DNA of 64,000 nt. Origin: an uncultured Rickettsiales bacterium (GTDB lineage Bacteria > Pseudomonadota > Alphaproteobacteria > Micavibrionales > GCA-2720935). The first letter of the stretch is position 1. The number at the start of each line of letters is the position of its first letter. Under the pieces are notes generated by a model, which was given only the letters and a program-made list of their open reading frames with translations, was not told the DNA's origin and made no database searches. The stretch is from NCBI GenBank assembly GCA_950054255.1, contig CATLOR010000001.1:372001-436000 (forward strand), in the 5' to 3' direction. Of the stretch, positions 26,530 to 35,486 are shown piece by piece. The position numbers and the translations under genes were made by a program.

Positions 26530-27519
26530 ATGTCTGCTATGGCACAAGAAAAACAAGAAATACTCCAAAAAGATATTTTATGCGGTCAACGCGTTTTGGT
26601 TGAGGAAGCTAAAGGTTTGCTTGATTTAAAAGATTCTTTGGATGAAGAGTTTTTAAAAGCGTTAAATTATATTGAGGGTGCAAAAGGTCGTCTTATTGTG
26701 ACAGGCATGGGCAAAAGTGGCCATATTGCTAATAAAATAGCGGCGACAATGTCATCAACATGGACGCCTGCGTTTTTTGTTCACCCTGGTGAAGCAAGTC
26801 ACGGTGACTTAGGGATGATTAAACGCGGAGATGATGTGATTTTGGCGCTTTCTTATTCAGGTAGTAGCGCAGAATTAAATGATATTGTTGAATTTGCAAA
26901 ACGATTTTCAATTCCTTTGATTGCGATGACAGGAAACAAAGATTCAATGTTGGCGAAAAAGGCGGATGCTTTATTGCTTTTACCCCCAATGAAAGAAGCC
27001 TGTCCAAATAATCAAGCACCCACAACAAGCACAACAATGATGTTGGCTCTTGGGGATGCGCTGGCGGTGGCCTTATTAGAGCGTAAAAACATTACATCTG
27101 ACCAGTTCAAAGTATTTCACCCAGGAGGCAAATTGGGGCGTCCTTTATTACGCGTAAAAGACGTGATGTTATCCAATAAAAAAATCCCATTTGTCAAAAA
27201 AACAGACACAATGAGTGATGTTTTGGAAACAATGACTAAAGGGGCTTTGGGGTGTGTATGTGTGTCTGAAGACGGCAAAACTTTGCAAGGTGTGATCACA
27301 GATGGTGATATTAGACGTCATGCTTTGAAAGACTTTTCTAAAAGTGTTGCTGGTGATGTCATGACAACAAATCCATCGACGGTTGCTTCAACTGATTTAG
27401 GCGCAGAGGCGATGGCTCTATTTAATCAGAAAAATATCACAAATGTGCCTGTGGTTGATGATGGAGAAATTGTTGGTATTTTACACATCCATCATTGTCT
27501 AGAAGCTGCAATCGCTTAA
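26530..27519 (+). CDS. kdsD: Arabinose-5-phosphate isomerase
   Basis: Converts D-ribulose 5-phosphate to D-arabinose 5-phosphate, the first step to Kdo in the LPS inner core. The N-terminal SIS sugar-isomerase domain has VTGMGKSGHIANKIAATMSS, FVHPGEASHGDLG and LSYSGSSAEL. Two C-terminal CBS domains follow (about 205-325; KDVMLSNKKIPFV, AGDVMTTNPSTV). The 329-residue length fits KdsD/KpsF. It heads the lptC-lptA-lptB genes, so LPS precursor supply and LPS export are encoded together. Confidence 0.95.
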   Translation: MSAMAQEKQEILQKDILCGQRVLVEEAKGLLDLKDSLDEEFLKALNYIEGAKGRLIVTGMGKSGHIANKIAATMSSTWTPAFFVHPGEASHGDLGMIKRGDDVILALSYSGSSAELNDIVEFAKRFSIPLIAMTGNKDSMLAKKADALLLLPPMKEACPNNQAPTTSTTMMLALGDALAVALLERKNITSDQFKVFHPGGKLGRPLLRVKDVMLSNKKIPFVKKTDTMSDVLETMTKGALGCVCVSEDGKTLQGVITDGDIRRHALKDFSKSVAGDVMTTNPSTVASTDLGAEAMALFNQKNITNVPVVDDGEIVGILHIHHCLEAAIA

Positions 27520-27577
27520 ACACAAAATCGTTGTGTTGACGGTTTGTTAAACCTTTTTTGCTAATATCCCTGATAGT

Positions 27578-28237
27578 ATGACTGAACAAGAATTAGAAAT
27601 ACAGCAGCGTCGTGAACGCCTTAATCAACAAGGAGAAGCTTTCCAAAAAGCGAAACCTTTTAAGGTAAAAAAACGCCATATGATCGTCAAAGGATTAAAG
27701 GTTTTCTTTCCTTTGGTGGTGATTTCTTTTGTCTCTGTTTTCTTTATCTGGCCCTATATTCAAAAATCAATGGAAAAACAAGTTTCTGTTGAGGCAATTA
27801 AATTAAATCCTGTTGGGGATGTTGAGATGATTAATCCTGTATATCAGGCTTATGATGAAAACAAGAACCCCTATAATATTATGGCGCAAAAAGCGAAACG
27901 CGATATAGAAGAGCCTGATTTATTAATTTTAGAACAACCACGCGCAAAGCTTGTTGCAGAAAATGATAAAACATTTGAATTAACAGCAAATCGTGGCGAT
28001 TATCAGCAAGATCTTGGCGCACTTGTTTTGTCTGGAGATGTTTTACTCTTTGAAGATGAGGGATATGAATTAGCAGCTAAAATGCTGTCTATCGACCTTC
28101 AAGAAGGGGTTGCGATGTCGGATTCTCCTGTTTATGGGCGAGGCCCACATGGAAATATTTCATCTGAGGGCTTGATGATTGACAAGAACCAGAATAAAGT
28201 TATCTTTGAAGGTAAAACAAAGATAATTTTACAGTGA
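27578..28237 (+). CDS. lptC: LPS export protein LptC
   Basis: A 219-residue bitopic inner-membrane protein that passes LPS from LptBFG to LptA. A cytoplasmic N-terminus of about 35 residues precedes one transmembrane helix (FFPLVVISFVSVFFIW), then a periplasmic beta-jellyroll (for example FELTANRGDYQQDLGALVLSG). It is identified by length, architecture and position between kdsD and lptA. The stop overlaps the lptA start, indicating translational coupling. Confidence 0.9.
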   Translation: MTEQELEIQQRRERLNQQGEAFQKAKPFKVKKRHMIVKGLKVFFPLVVISFVSVFFIWPYIQKSMEKQVSVEAIKLNPVGDVEMINPVYQAYDENKNPYNIMAQKAKRDIEEPDLLILEQPRAKLVAENDKTFELTANRGDYQQDLGALVLSGDVLLFEDEGYELAAKMLSIDLQEGVAMSDSPVYGRGPHGNISSEGLMIDKNQNKVIFEGKTKIILQ

Positions 28238-29052
28238 TGATTCGAAACAATTTATTTATAGCTACAATATTAGTATGTGTTTTAGGTGCGCCGATGGCAG
28301 CCGAGGCACAACTCACCCCGTCTAGTGATAACCCAATAGAGATTGAAGCTGATAACGCAATCGAATGGTTACGTGACCAAAGTCAATATATCGCGCGTGG
28401 TAATGCCATTGCATCACAAGGGGATTATAGCGTAAAAGCAGATGCATTAATCGCTGATTACAAAGAAACAGAAGCTGGTAAAACAGAAGTGTGGCGTTTT
28501 ACAGCCGATAAGAATGTTGTGATTAAAACAGGTGAATATACAGCTTACGGTGATAAAGTTGTTCATGATGTTAAGAATGAGAAAACGGTCATGACTGGAA
28601 AAGTCATGAAAATTGAGAGTGGCTCTGATTATTTAACAGCGCGTGATCAAATTATTTTCTGGGGACTTGAAAATAAAGCGAAAGCGATGGGGCGTCCAAA
28701 AGCGCGCCAAAATAATAAAATTGTTGAATCTGATGAGATGACAGCGTATTTCAAGAAAAATAAGACAGGTAAGTTAGAGCTGAAAGAAGTTCACGCAAAC
28801 GGAGATGTTATTATTGTAACCCCATTAGAAGTTTTACGTGGCGAAAAGGCTGTTTATACGTTAGAAACAGGAAAAGCAAGATTAACAGGCAATGTACGTA
28901 TCACACGCGGGAGTAACCAATTGAATGGTGAGGAGGTTATTTTGGATACGGTTGCGGGAACAAGCACAATTAAAACAAAAGAGAATGACACAGATCCAGT
29001 CACAGGTGAAAAAAAACGTGTACGTGGTCTTTTCTCTCTACAGTCCGAATAA
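28237..29052 (+). CDS. lptA: LPS transport periplasmic protein LptA
   Basis: LptA forms the periplasmic bridge for LPS. A signal peptide ends near MAAEA (about residue 23). The OstA/LptA domain begins NPIEIEADNAIEWLRDQSQYIARGNAIASQG, and later strands (KTGEYTAYGDKVVHD, ARLTGNVRITRGSNQLNGEEVILD) match the family. At 271 residues it is longer than E. coli LptA, with an extra central stretch at about 110-190. The ATG at 28237 overlaps the lptC TGA by one base; a GTG at 28234 is an alternative start. lptB follows. Confidence 0.93.
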   Translation: MIRNNLFIATILVCVLGAPMAAEAQLTPSSDNPIEIEADNAIEWLRDQSQYIARGNAIASQGDYSVKADALIADYKETEAGKTEVWRFTADKNVVIKTGEYTAYGDKVVHDVKNEKTVMTGKVMKIESGSDYLTARDQIIFWGLENKAKAMGRPKARQNNKIVESDEMTAYFKKNKTGKLELKEVHANGDVIIVTPLEVLRGEKAVYTLETGKARLTGNVRITRGSNQLNGEEVILDTVAGTSTIKTKENDTDPVTGEKKRVRGLFSLQSE

Positions 29053-29084
29053 GAAGAATAAAAATTAGGAATAAAAAAACACGC

Positions 29085-29861
29085 ATGTCGAATGTAAGTG
29101 ATATCAAACAAAAAAAACCAACGCTTGTTTCAAAGAAAGATGAAACAGGTTTGGTCATTGAAAAAATTGGGAAAGCCTATGGCAAGCGCCCTATTTTGCG
29201 GGATGTAAGTTTATCTGTTAAGCGGGGTGAGGCTGTTGGATTATTGGGTCCAAATGGAGCTGGTAAAACAACATGTTTTTATATTGCTTGTGGTTTAACA
29301 AAGCCAGATCAAGGACAAATAAGACTTGATGGTCAAGATGTGACAAAACTTACCATGTATCAACGAGCGCGTTTTGGCATTGGGTATCTGCCTCAAGAAT
29401 CGTCAATTTTTAGAGGCTTAAATGTAGAAGATAATATTCGCGCCATTATCCAAGCCACTGTTAAAAACGCAGATGAACGTGAACGTTTTCTAGAAGATTT
29501 ATTGGCTGAATTCTCAATTTCTCATTTACGCAGAACGCCTGCAATTGCTTTATCTGGTGGGGAGCGTCGTCGTCTAGAAATTGCGAGAGCCTTGGCATCA
29601 CATCCAAAATATATTTTATTAGATGAACCCTTAGCGGGGATTGATCCGATTGCAGTGGCAGACATCAGAGATTTGATTTTATATCTTAAAAAACGAGGTA
29701 TTGGTGTTTTGATCACAGACCATAATGTGCGTGACACATTAGGGATTGTTGATCGTGCTTATATTTTACATGGTGGAACAGTCTTGATGGAAGGCACGCC
29801 AAGTGATATTATAGGGAATAAAGACGTTCGTCGTGTCTATTTGGGTGACTCTTTTTCTTAA
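29085..29861 (+). CDS. lptB: LPS export ABC transporter ATP-binding protein LptB
   Basis: The 258-residue ATPase drives LPS extraction through LptFG. It has Walker A GPNGAGKTT, Q-loop (YLPQESSIFRGL), signature LSGGERRRLEIARAL, Walker B YILLDEPLAGIDP and the H-loop ITDHN, all intact. The first 22 residues are a Lys-rich extension not seen in many homologs. rpoN starts 39 bases after the stop, as in most proteobacteria. Confidence 0.96.
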   Translation: MSNVSDIKQKKPTLVSKKDETGLVIEKIGKAYGKRPILRDVSLSVKRGEAVGLLGPNGAGKTTCFYIACGLTKPDQGQIRLDGQDVTKLTMYQRARFGIGYLPQESSIFRGLNVEDNIRAIIQATVKNADERERFLEDLLAEFSISHLRRTPAIALSGGERRRLEIARALASHPKYILLDEPLAGIDPIAVADIRDLILYLKKRGIGVLITDHNVRDTLGIVDRAYILHGGTVLMEGTPSDIIGNKDVRRVYLGDSFS

Positions 29862-29900
29862 AAGTTCCCACCCGTTTTAAAAGAAGAAAGTAAATTAAGA

Positions 29901-31397
29901 ATGGCTATCGGTCCAAGACTTGATTTGAGGCTAACCCAAGGGTTAGTGATGACTCCACAACTGCAACAAGCGATTAAATTGTTGCAGCTAAACAACATGG
30001 AGCTCAATGAGTTTTTAAAAGAAGAGTTAGAAAAAAACCCGTTATTAGAACGCGATGATAATGAGCCTGAAGAGCGTGGTGAAAAAGAAACACAATATAT
30101 TGAGTCTGAAAACCAACTTGATGAAATCCAAGCATTAAAACAAAAAAAGACAGATCGTGAAGAGGTCAGAGATGCAGAGCCTCTTGATACAGATAATACC
30201 AATATTTGGTCAACAGAGATACAAACAGGCTCTGGTAAGGGCGGCTCGAGTAATTTTGATGATTCAGAATTTTCCTATGAGAAAACATTATCCAAAGAAA
30301 AAAGCTTAAGAGAGCATCTTACAGAACAGCTATATTTTGAGTTTGGAGATGAAGAAGAAGAATATCGCACAATTGGTTTGGCTTTAATTGATCGTTTATC
30401 AGCAGCAGGCTATTTACGAGAGCCTATTGATGAGGTTGCTTTTTCGCTTTCAATTGATTTAGACAAAGTTGTTCATGTATGGGAGATTGTGAAAGAATTT
30501 GATCCGACAGGTATTTTTGCAAAAGACTTATCGGAATGTTTAGCGTTGCAGCTAAAAGAGAAAAACAGATTTGACCCAGCAATGGAGGCTTTGGTTAATA
30601 ACCTTGATTTATTAGGTGCGCGTGAACATGAAACATTGTTAAAGAAATGCGGTGTTGATCTAGAAGACCTTAAAGACATGATTTTAGAGATCAGGTCTTT
30701 AAATCCAAAACCAGCCTCCCTTTTTGATGATATTGTTGTACAAACAGCTATTCCTGATGTGATTATGACCCCTCAAGCGCGTGAGGTGGGCGGTGGTTGG
30801 ATGGTTGAGTTAAATCCTGTGACCTTACCGCGTGTTTTGGTCAATAAGCGCTATTACACAGAAATTTCTAAAATGGCACATAATAAGCAGGAAAAGGAAT
30901 TTGTCGAAGAGCAATTCCAAAATGCGAATTGGCTGATCCGCGCGATGGATCAACGCGCGCAAACAATTTTAAAAGTAGCAACAGAGATTATTCGCCAACA
31001 AGATGCTTTTTTTGCGTATGGTTTAGAATATCTAAAACCCATGGTTTTAAAAGATATCGCTGAGAAAATTGAGATGCATGAAAGTACGGTGAGTCGTGTA
31101 ACAACAGGGAAATATATCGGAACGCCACGCGGTTTATTTGAGTTGAAATTCTTTTTCTCAAGTGGTGTTGGTTCAACAGATGGTGGTATGAGCCATTCAT
31201 CTTCTTCAATCAAAGCCAAGATTGGCAAATTAATCGAGGAAGAGAAGCCTGAAAAAATCCTTTCAGATGAAGCTATTGCCAAGATTTTGAAAGAAGAAGG
31301 TGTTGATATCGCGCGTCGAACAGTTGCTAAATACCGTGAAGCATTAGGATTGCCAACATCTGCCCAAAGAAAAAGAGATAAACGTTCGATTTTATAG
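29901..31397 (+). CDS. rpoN: RNA polymerase sigma-54 factor
   Basis: A 498-residue RpoN, the sigma factor for -24/-12 promoters that need AAA+ activators. The N-terminal activator-interacting region is Gln/Leu-rich (LDLRLTQGLVMTPQLQQAIKLLQL with residues starting at 4). The acidic region II spans about 45-125. The core-binding region, the HTH-like segment (HESTVSRVTTGKY) and the C-terminal RpoN box ARRTVAKYR are all present. No bacterial enhancer-binding protein lies in the window, so its regulon cannot be guessed here. Confidence 0.97.
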   Translation: MAIGPRLDLRLTQGLVMTPQLQQAIKLLQLNNMELNEFLKEELEKNPLLERDDNEPEERGEKETQYIESENQLDEIQALKQKKTDREEVRDAEPLDTDNTNIWSTEIQTGSGKGGSSNFDDSEFSYEKTLSKEKSLREHLTEQLYFEFGDEEEEYRTIGLALIDRLSAAGYLREPIDEVAFSLSIDLDKVVHVWEIVKEFDPTGIFAKDLSECLALQLKEKNRFDPAMEALVNNLDLLGAREHETLLKKCGVDLEDLKDMILEIRSLNPKPASLFDDIVVQTAIPDVIMTPQAREVGGGWMVELNPVTLPRVLVNKRYYTEISKMAHNKQEKEFVEEQFQNANWLIRAMDQRAQTILKVATEIIRQQDAFFAYGLEYLKPMVLKDIAEKIEMHESTVSRVTTGKYIGTPRGLFELKFFFSSGVGSTDGGMSHSSSSIKAKIGKLIEEEKPEKILSDEAIAKILKEEGVDIARRTVAKYREALGLPTSAQRKRDKRSIL

Positions 31398-31487
31398 ATT
31401 TTTATCAAGTCGTTAACTTCTCTCATGTTAGAATTAGCCTATATTATAAAGTGTAGTAAATAACTAACTATCCTAAGGAGCCTATCA

Positions 31488-32054
31488 ATGAAAGTAGATG
31501 TAAATGGTGTTGATATCAAAGTAAGTGAAAACTTCCGTGATCATATCGAAGACAGCTTACAAGAAATGAAAGATAAGTATTTCGATCATGCCAGTAATGC
31601 CGCTGTGTTTTTCGCAAAGGAAAGACATTTATTTAAAGTAGAGGTTCATATGAATGTGGGCCGCGGGATTTTACTTAAAGGAACGTCCCATGATGAGCAG
31701 CTCTATCCTGCATTTGACAGCGCTGTTGAACGTTTAGGGCGCCGCTTAAGTAAGTATAAAAGTAAGCTTAAAGACCATCATGCACGCGAAGATGTTGCAA
31801 CAGCGATGCAATTAATGGCGACTGAGAAAACATTTAGAAATCAAGAAGATGATGATGATATTGCGAATGATGAGCCAGTGATTATCGCTGAAATGGAAGC
31901 CATTATCGAAGATATCACAGTGAGCGAAGCGATGATGCGTTTAGAGCTTGGTGATCTTCCCGCTTTGATGTTTAGAGATCGTGAAACACAACGAATCAAT
32001 ATGCTTTATCGTCGAAATGATGGAAATATCGGCTGGGTTGACCCAAAAGAGTAA
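31488..32054 (+). CDS. hpf: Ribosome hibernation-promoting factor, long form
   Basis: A 188-residue long-type HPF (S30AE family). The N-terminal domain (about 1-100) binds the decoding site of idle 30S subunits. The C-terminal domain (about 130-188; LPALMFRDRETQRINMLYRRNDGNIGWVDP) mediates 70S dimerisation to 100S particles. A strong AAGGAG lies 8 bases before the ATG. It sits between rpoN and ptsN, the usual order. A hairpin terminator follows, so ptsN may be expressed partly on its own. Confidence 0.93.
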   Translation: MKVDVNGVDIKVSENFRDHIEDSLQEMKDKYFDHASNAAVFFAKERHLFKVEVHMNVGRGILLKGTSHDEQLYPAFDSAVERLGRRLSKYKSKLKDHHAREDVATAMQLMATEKTFRNQEDDDDIANDEPVIIAEMEAIIEDITVSEAMMRLELGDLPALMFRDRETQRINMLYRRNDGNIGWVDPKE

Positions 32055-32090
32055 AAATTAAATACTTGATATTATTATATAAATTTTAAA

Positions 32091-32125
32091 AAATCACCAA
32101 AAGCTTGCATTTTGGTGATTTTTTG
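32091..32125 (+). terminator. Rho-independent terminator between hpf and ptsN
   Basis: AAATCACCAAAA at 32091-32102 pairs with TTTTGGTGATTT at 32110-32121 around a seven-base loop and runs into a T tract. It would end the rpoN-hpf transcript or attenuate reading into ptsN. Confidence 0.85.
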
Positions 32126-32166
32126 TATATTCTTTTATTCCATAATAATAAAAAAGGAAAACACAC

Positions 32167-32622
32167 ATGGTAGCAATTGATACAATTTTATGCGATGTCG
32201 TCGTACAAAACAAAAAACAATTATTCGAAACAATTTCTAAAGAACTATCAGAAGTAACAAATATTAATCATTATTCTATTGGCGAACGCCTTTTTGAAAG
32301 AGATCGCCTTCTTCTCTCAGCAATTGGTAATGGCGTCGCTGTTCCACAAGCAGAAATTGCAGGCTTAGATAAAAGTTATGTGCTTGTTGCGAAATTAAAA
32401 AACCCAATTCCTTTTTGTGAAAATAAGACAACACTTGTTGATGTTGTTTGTTCTTTCATCTCACCAGCGGGTGCTGGGGCTGTTAGTTTAACTGAACTTG
32501 CACGTGTTATGCGTATGATGCGTGATGATGAAACGGTTAACTTAATTCGTGGTGCAAATTCAAAAGATGCGATCGAAGCAATCTTAGTTGGACACCAAGA
32601 AGAGAAGCGTCAAGCGGCATAG
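32167..32622 (+). CDS. ptsN: PtsN-like EIIA-Ntr protein lacking the phosphorylated histidine
   Basis: A 151-residue PTS EIIA type-2 domain in the canonical position after rpoN and hpf. In PtsN the phosphate from NPr is accepted by the histidine of the GNGVAIPH motif. Here that motif reads GNGVAVPQ at residues 54-61 (codon CAA), so the acceptor is glutamine. Other family features are intact: ERLFERDRLLLSAIG, FCENKTTLVDVVCSFISP. The fold is therefore probably retained but not phosphorylated at the normal site. It may act as a locked, unphosphorylated regulator of potassium or sigma-54-linked functions. The fold call is firm; the functional consequence is inferred. Confidence 0.88.
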   Translation: MVAIDTILCDVVVQNKKQLFETISKELSEVTNINHYSIGERLFERDRLLLSAIGNGVAVPQAEIAGLDKSYVLVAKLKNPIPFCENKTTLVDVVCSFISPAGAGAVSLTELARVMRMMRDDETVNLIRGANSKDAIEAILVGHQEEKRQAA

Positions 32623-32827
32623 TTTACATATCGTAAAAAAAGTGCGTGACTCTTGTGTAAAACTGCATGCATAATAACTGTATAACTAGCCAAAGTTAAA
32701 AATTTCCTATTCTTTTTATGCCTAAAAGAGGCAGAAGTCTCTTTGAACCCTTTTTAACGAGAAAAAGAATTTCCTTGTTAGAAGCTAAACGCACCATAAC
32801 AACAACAATAATTGCGGGGGAAAGTAT

Positions 32828-33211
32828 ATGAATAGAAGGATTCTAGGCCCAGAGAATAGACAGGGCGAAAGAACAACTTTTGAAGTAAGGCACGGTTTAA
32901 GCGCTGAGGATAAAATCGAACGTATTTTATCGATTATCGTTCGTCAGAGATCGTTAGCGCATAATAACGAAAAAATAGGTCACATACGCGTTTTTGATAT
33001 ATCACGAACAGCCGATAGTGATATTCTTCTTCATGATCCTTCCATTAAAAAAGTATACACACTTTATGATTTAAGAGAGGCTCTTAATTCGCCAATCCAT
33101 GCTGTGATTTTAATTCCTGAGGCGGCAGCGATTGATCGTATTGCTATATCAGAAGTCTGCGAACATTACCAAATACCAAAAACAGTATTCGTTGAATCAT
33201 CACTGAACTAA
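32828..33211 (+). CDS. Hypothetical protein, distant paralog of the gene at 59016-59357
   Basis: A 127-residue soluble protein. Residues about 30-125 align by eye with the 113-residue protein encoded in the AAA+/VWA cluster: KIGHIRVFDI with RIGHVKVFFL, then DLREAL with DLKEVL, then a strand and C-terminal VFVES with LFLEG. It has no recognised domain. A GGGGGAA lies 5 bases before the ATG. The 205 bases upstream show no clear gene or promoter. It may be part of a small lineage-specific family. Confidence 0.65.
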   Translation: MNRRILGPENRQGERTTFEVRHGLSAEDKIERILSIIVRQRSLAHNNEKIGHIRVFDISRTADSDILLHDPSIKKVYTLYDLREALNSPIHAVILIPEAAAIDRIAISEVCEHYQIPKTVFVESSLN

Positions 33212-33308
33212 CTCTTTGTTGATATATTTTTATAAGGTTATAGTATCATCTCTAAACCTAAAATAGAGAGGTTTATATTATGCATCAAAAAAATAGGAAA
33301 AGATTTAA

Positions 33309-33656
33309 ATGACAGCTTTACCAAATTGCCCAGAATGTAATTCTGACTATGTTTATGAATCTGGTCTGTTTTATGCCTGTCCTGAATGTGGACATGAATG
33401 GCCGATTGCTGGTGACGACTCTAGTGGTGAGGCAGAAATAGGCTTAAGTGTGAAAGACGCTAACGGTCAAATCTTAGAAGATGGTGATACAGTGACGGTT
33501 ATCAAAGATTTGAAAGTTAAGGGATCATCTTCCGTTGTTAAGGTGGGGACAAAAGTCAAAAATATTCGTCTTGTAGAAGGGGATCATAATATTGATTGCA
33601 AAATACCTGGTGTTGGCCCAATGGGATTGAAATCAGAGTTTGTGAAAAAAGGATAA
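33309..33656 (+). CDS. PhnA/YjdM-like zinc-ribbon protein
   Basis: A 115-residue protein of the PhnA (YjdM) family. The N-terminal zinc ribbon has CPEC at residues 8-11 and CPEC at 24-27. The C-terminal domain ([52 protein letters not shown], in part) is the conserved SH3-like PhnA domain. Despite the name, a role in phosphonate breakdown is not established for this family. It stands alone here. Confidence 0.92.
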   Translation: MTALPNCPECNSDYVYESGLFYACPECGHEWPIAGDDSSGEAEIGLSVKDANGQILEDGDTVTVIKDLKVKGSSSVVKVGTKVKNIRLVEGDHNIDCKIPGVGPMGLKSEFVKKG

Positions 33657-33744
33657 TATTTTTTAAGATAAAGATCTGTGATTTCTACGCTGGTTTGTGC
33701 TAAAACTTACAATGTAAGTCTAACCTATATATTATAGATTTTTT

Positions 33745-34623
33745 ATGTTTTCTAACGATACAAATCGTGCTGTTTTATTTCAGTTCATTACAGTTTTCTT
33801 ACTTGTGACGATGAATTTTGCGGCGAAATATGTGTCTGACCAACATCATAGTGTTGAAGTATTGTTCTTTCGCAATATTTTTAGCTTTATCTCAATTTTT
33901 ATCTATATCTTAGTCACAAAGAAATATCATTTTTTTAAAACAGAGAAACCACTCTTGCATGTGAAGCGTTCTATCTCTGGCAATGTGGGAGTGTTTTGTG
34001 TCTTTACAGCCTTTTCTATGTTACCTATGGCTGATATGACAGCTTTGCTGTCGGCTACTCCATTAACGGCAACGGTCTTTGCTTTTTTACTGTTAGGTGA
34101 GAAGACCCGCCCCTTATCTTGGATCTTTATTTTAATGGGGATGGTTGGTGTTTTCTTTATTGCTCAGCCAAGTGGAGATGTCTCTATCGAGGGGATAGGC
34201 ATGGCTTTAATTTCTATTTGCACAATTAGTTGGGTTGTTGTTCAATTGCGCGAAATGGGACGAACAGAAAACACGATTACGACGGTGTTTTACTTTTATT
34301 TAGTAGGCACAATCGTGACAATTCCTTTTATGTTTTTCATGGGGAAGGTACCGACTTGGGAGGCGAGTTTCTTTTTGCTTTTATGCGCTGTTTGCGCACT
34401 TGTTTCTCAGCTTTTAAAAACTGAGGCGATTAAATTTATTCCCGTATCAATTGCAACAGCGATAACACATGTAAGTCTTATTTGGGCGGCGGTCTATGGC
34501 TATCTATTTTGGGATGATATACCAGAAACACATGTGATTATTGGGGCTATGATTATTATCGTGAGCAGTTTCTGTCTTGTGAAATATAAAGAACAGAAGA
34601 AAGCAGCTATTGATCCTTGTTAA
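33745..34623 (+). CDS. EamA/DMT-family transporter, copy 1
   Basis: A 292-residue inner-membrane protein with about ten hydrophobic helices and two EamA repeats, typical of the drug/metabolite transporter superfamily. Shared blocks with the next gene include MLPMADMTALLSATP, IAQPSGDVSIEG and VQLREMGR. The substrate cannot be read from the sequence. The next copy starts 7 bases before this gene's stop, so the two are translationally coupled and could form a hetero-oligomer. Confidence 0.88.
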   Translation: MFSNDTNRAVLFQFITVFLLVTMNFAAKYVSDQHHSVEVLFFRNIFSFISIFIYILVTKKYHFFKTEKPLLHVKRSISGNVGVFCVFTAFSMLPMADMTALLSATPLTATVFAFLLLGEKTRPLSWIFILMGMVGVFFIAQPSGDVSIEGIGMALISICTISWVVVQLREMGRTENTITTVFYFYLVGTIVTIPFMFFMGKVPTWEASFFLLLCAVCALVSQLLKTEAIKFIPVSIATAITHVSLIWAAVYGYLFWDDIPETHVIIGAMIIIVSSFCLVKYKEQKKAAIDPC

Positions 34624-35486
34624 AACAGCCCATCCCACGCGCTATTTTTTATCAATTTCTGACAGTGCTTTTATTTGTCACAATGAATTTTGCTGTTAAA
34701 TATATTTCTGAGGATGTGAATAGTGTTGAATCCTTGTTTTTTCGCAATGCGTTGAGCCTGGTTGTTATTTGTTTATATATCTTTCTGACAAAGAAATATG
34801 AGCTATTTAAAACGAAGAAACCGATGATGCATTTTAAAAGGTCTTTCTCAGGCAATTTAGGTGTTTTATTTGTATATATGGCCTATGCCATGCTGCCTAT
34901 GGCTGATATGACAGCGCTTTTATCCGCGACGCCTGTGGTTGCTAGTCTTTTTGCCTTTTTTATGATTGGTGAAAAACCGCGCTCTCTTTCATGGGGCTTT
35001 ATTTTTTCAGGTGTTCTCGGTGTTTTAATAATCGCTCAACCAAGTGGCGACGTTACATTGGAAGGCATTCTTGCCGCTTTTGCTGCTATTTCTATGTTCG
35101 CATGGGTTGCTGTACAATTGCGTGAAATGGGACGTAGTGAAAATTCTGTCACAACAGTTTTTTATTTTTGCCTTGTTGGTGCTCTCTTTTCATCACCAGC
35201 TCTTTTATTCATGGAGACATTACCAACGATGGAAAGTGTTTTATTTTTAGGGTTGATTGGTTTTTGTGGACTGACATCTCAATTATTTAAAACGGAATCT
35301 TTAAAATTTATTCCTGTATCAATTGCAACACCCATTACACATGTTGGGTTGGTCTTGGCGGCGATCTATGGATATGTTTTTTGGGATGATATTCCTGAAA
35401 GCCATGTTATGATTGGTGCTACTATAATTATTATAAGTACAATTTGTTTAGTTAAATATAAAGAACGTAAGGTTTCAAATGTCTGA
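34617..35486 (+). CDS. EamA/DMT-family transporter, copy 2
   Basis: A 289-residue paralog of the gene just upstream, with the same ten-helix layout and near-identical blocks (AMLPMADMTALLSATP, IAQPSGDVTLEG, VQLREMGRSENS, FIPVSIATPITHVG). The start is TTG at 34617, inside the end of copy 1. A gene pair of this type arises by tandem duplication. It overlaps the chorismate mutase start by 8 bases, so all three are probably one transcript, which might hint at an aromatic-pathway substrate by position only. Confidence 0.87.
   Translation: MLKQPIPRAIFYQFLTVLLFVTMNFAVKYISEDVNSVESLFFRNALSLVVICLYIFLTKKYELFKTKKPMMHFKRSFSGNLGVLFVYMAYAMLPMADMTALLSATPVVASLFAFFMIGEKPRSLSWGFIFSGVLGVLIIAQPSGDVTLEGILAAFAAISMFAWVAVQLREMGRSENSVTTVFYFCLVGALFSSPALLFMETLPTMESVLFLGLIGFCGLTSQLFKTESLKFIPVSIATPITHVGLVLAAIYGYVFWDDIPESHVMIGATIIIISTICLVKYKERKVSNV

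Noticed and set aside
32623..32827. 205-base gap inspected for a tRNA or small RNA
   Set aside because: No cloverleaf, CCA end or terminator hairpin with T tract is visible. I could not support any RNA gene.
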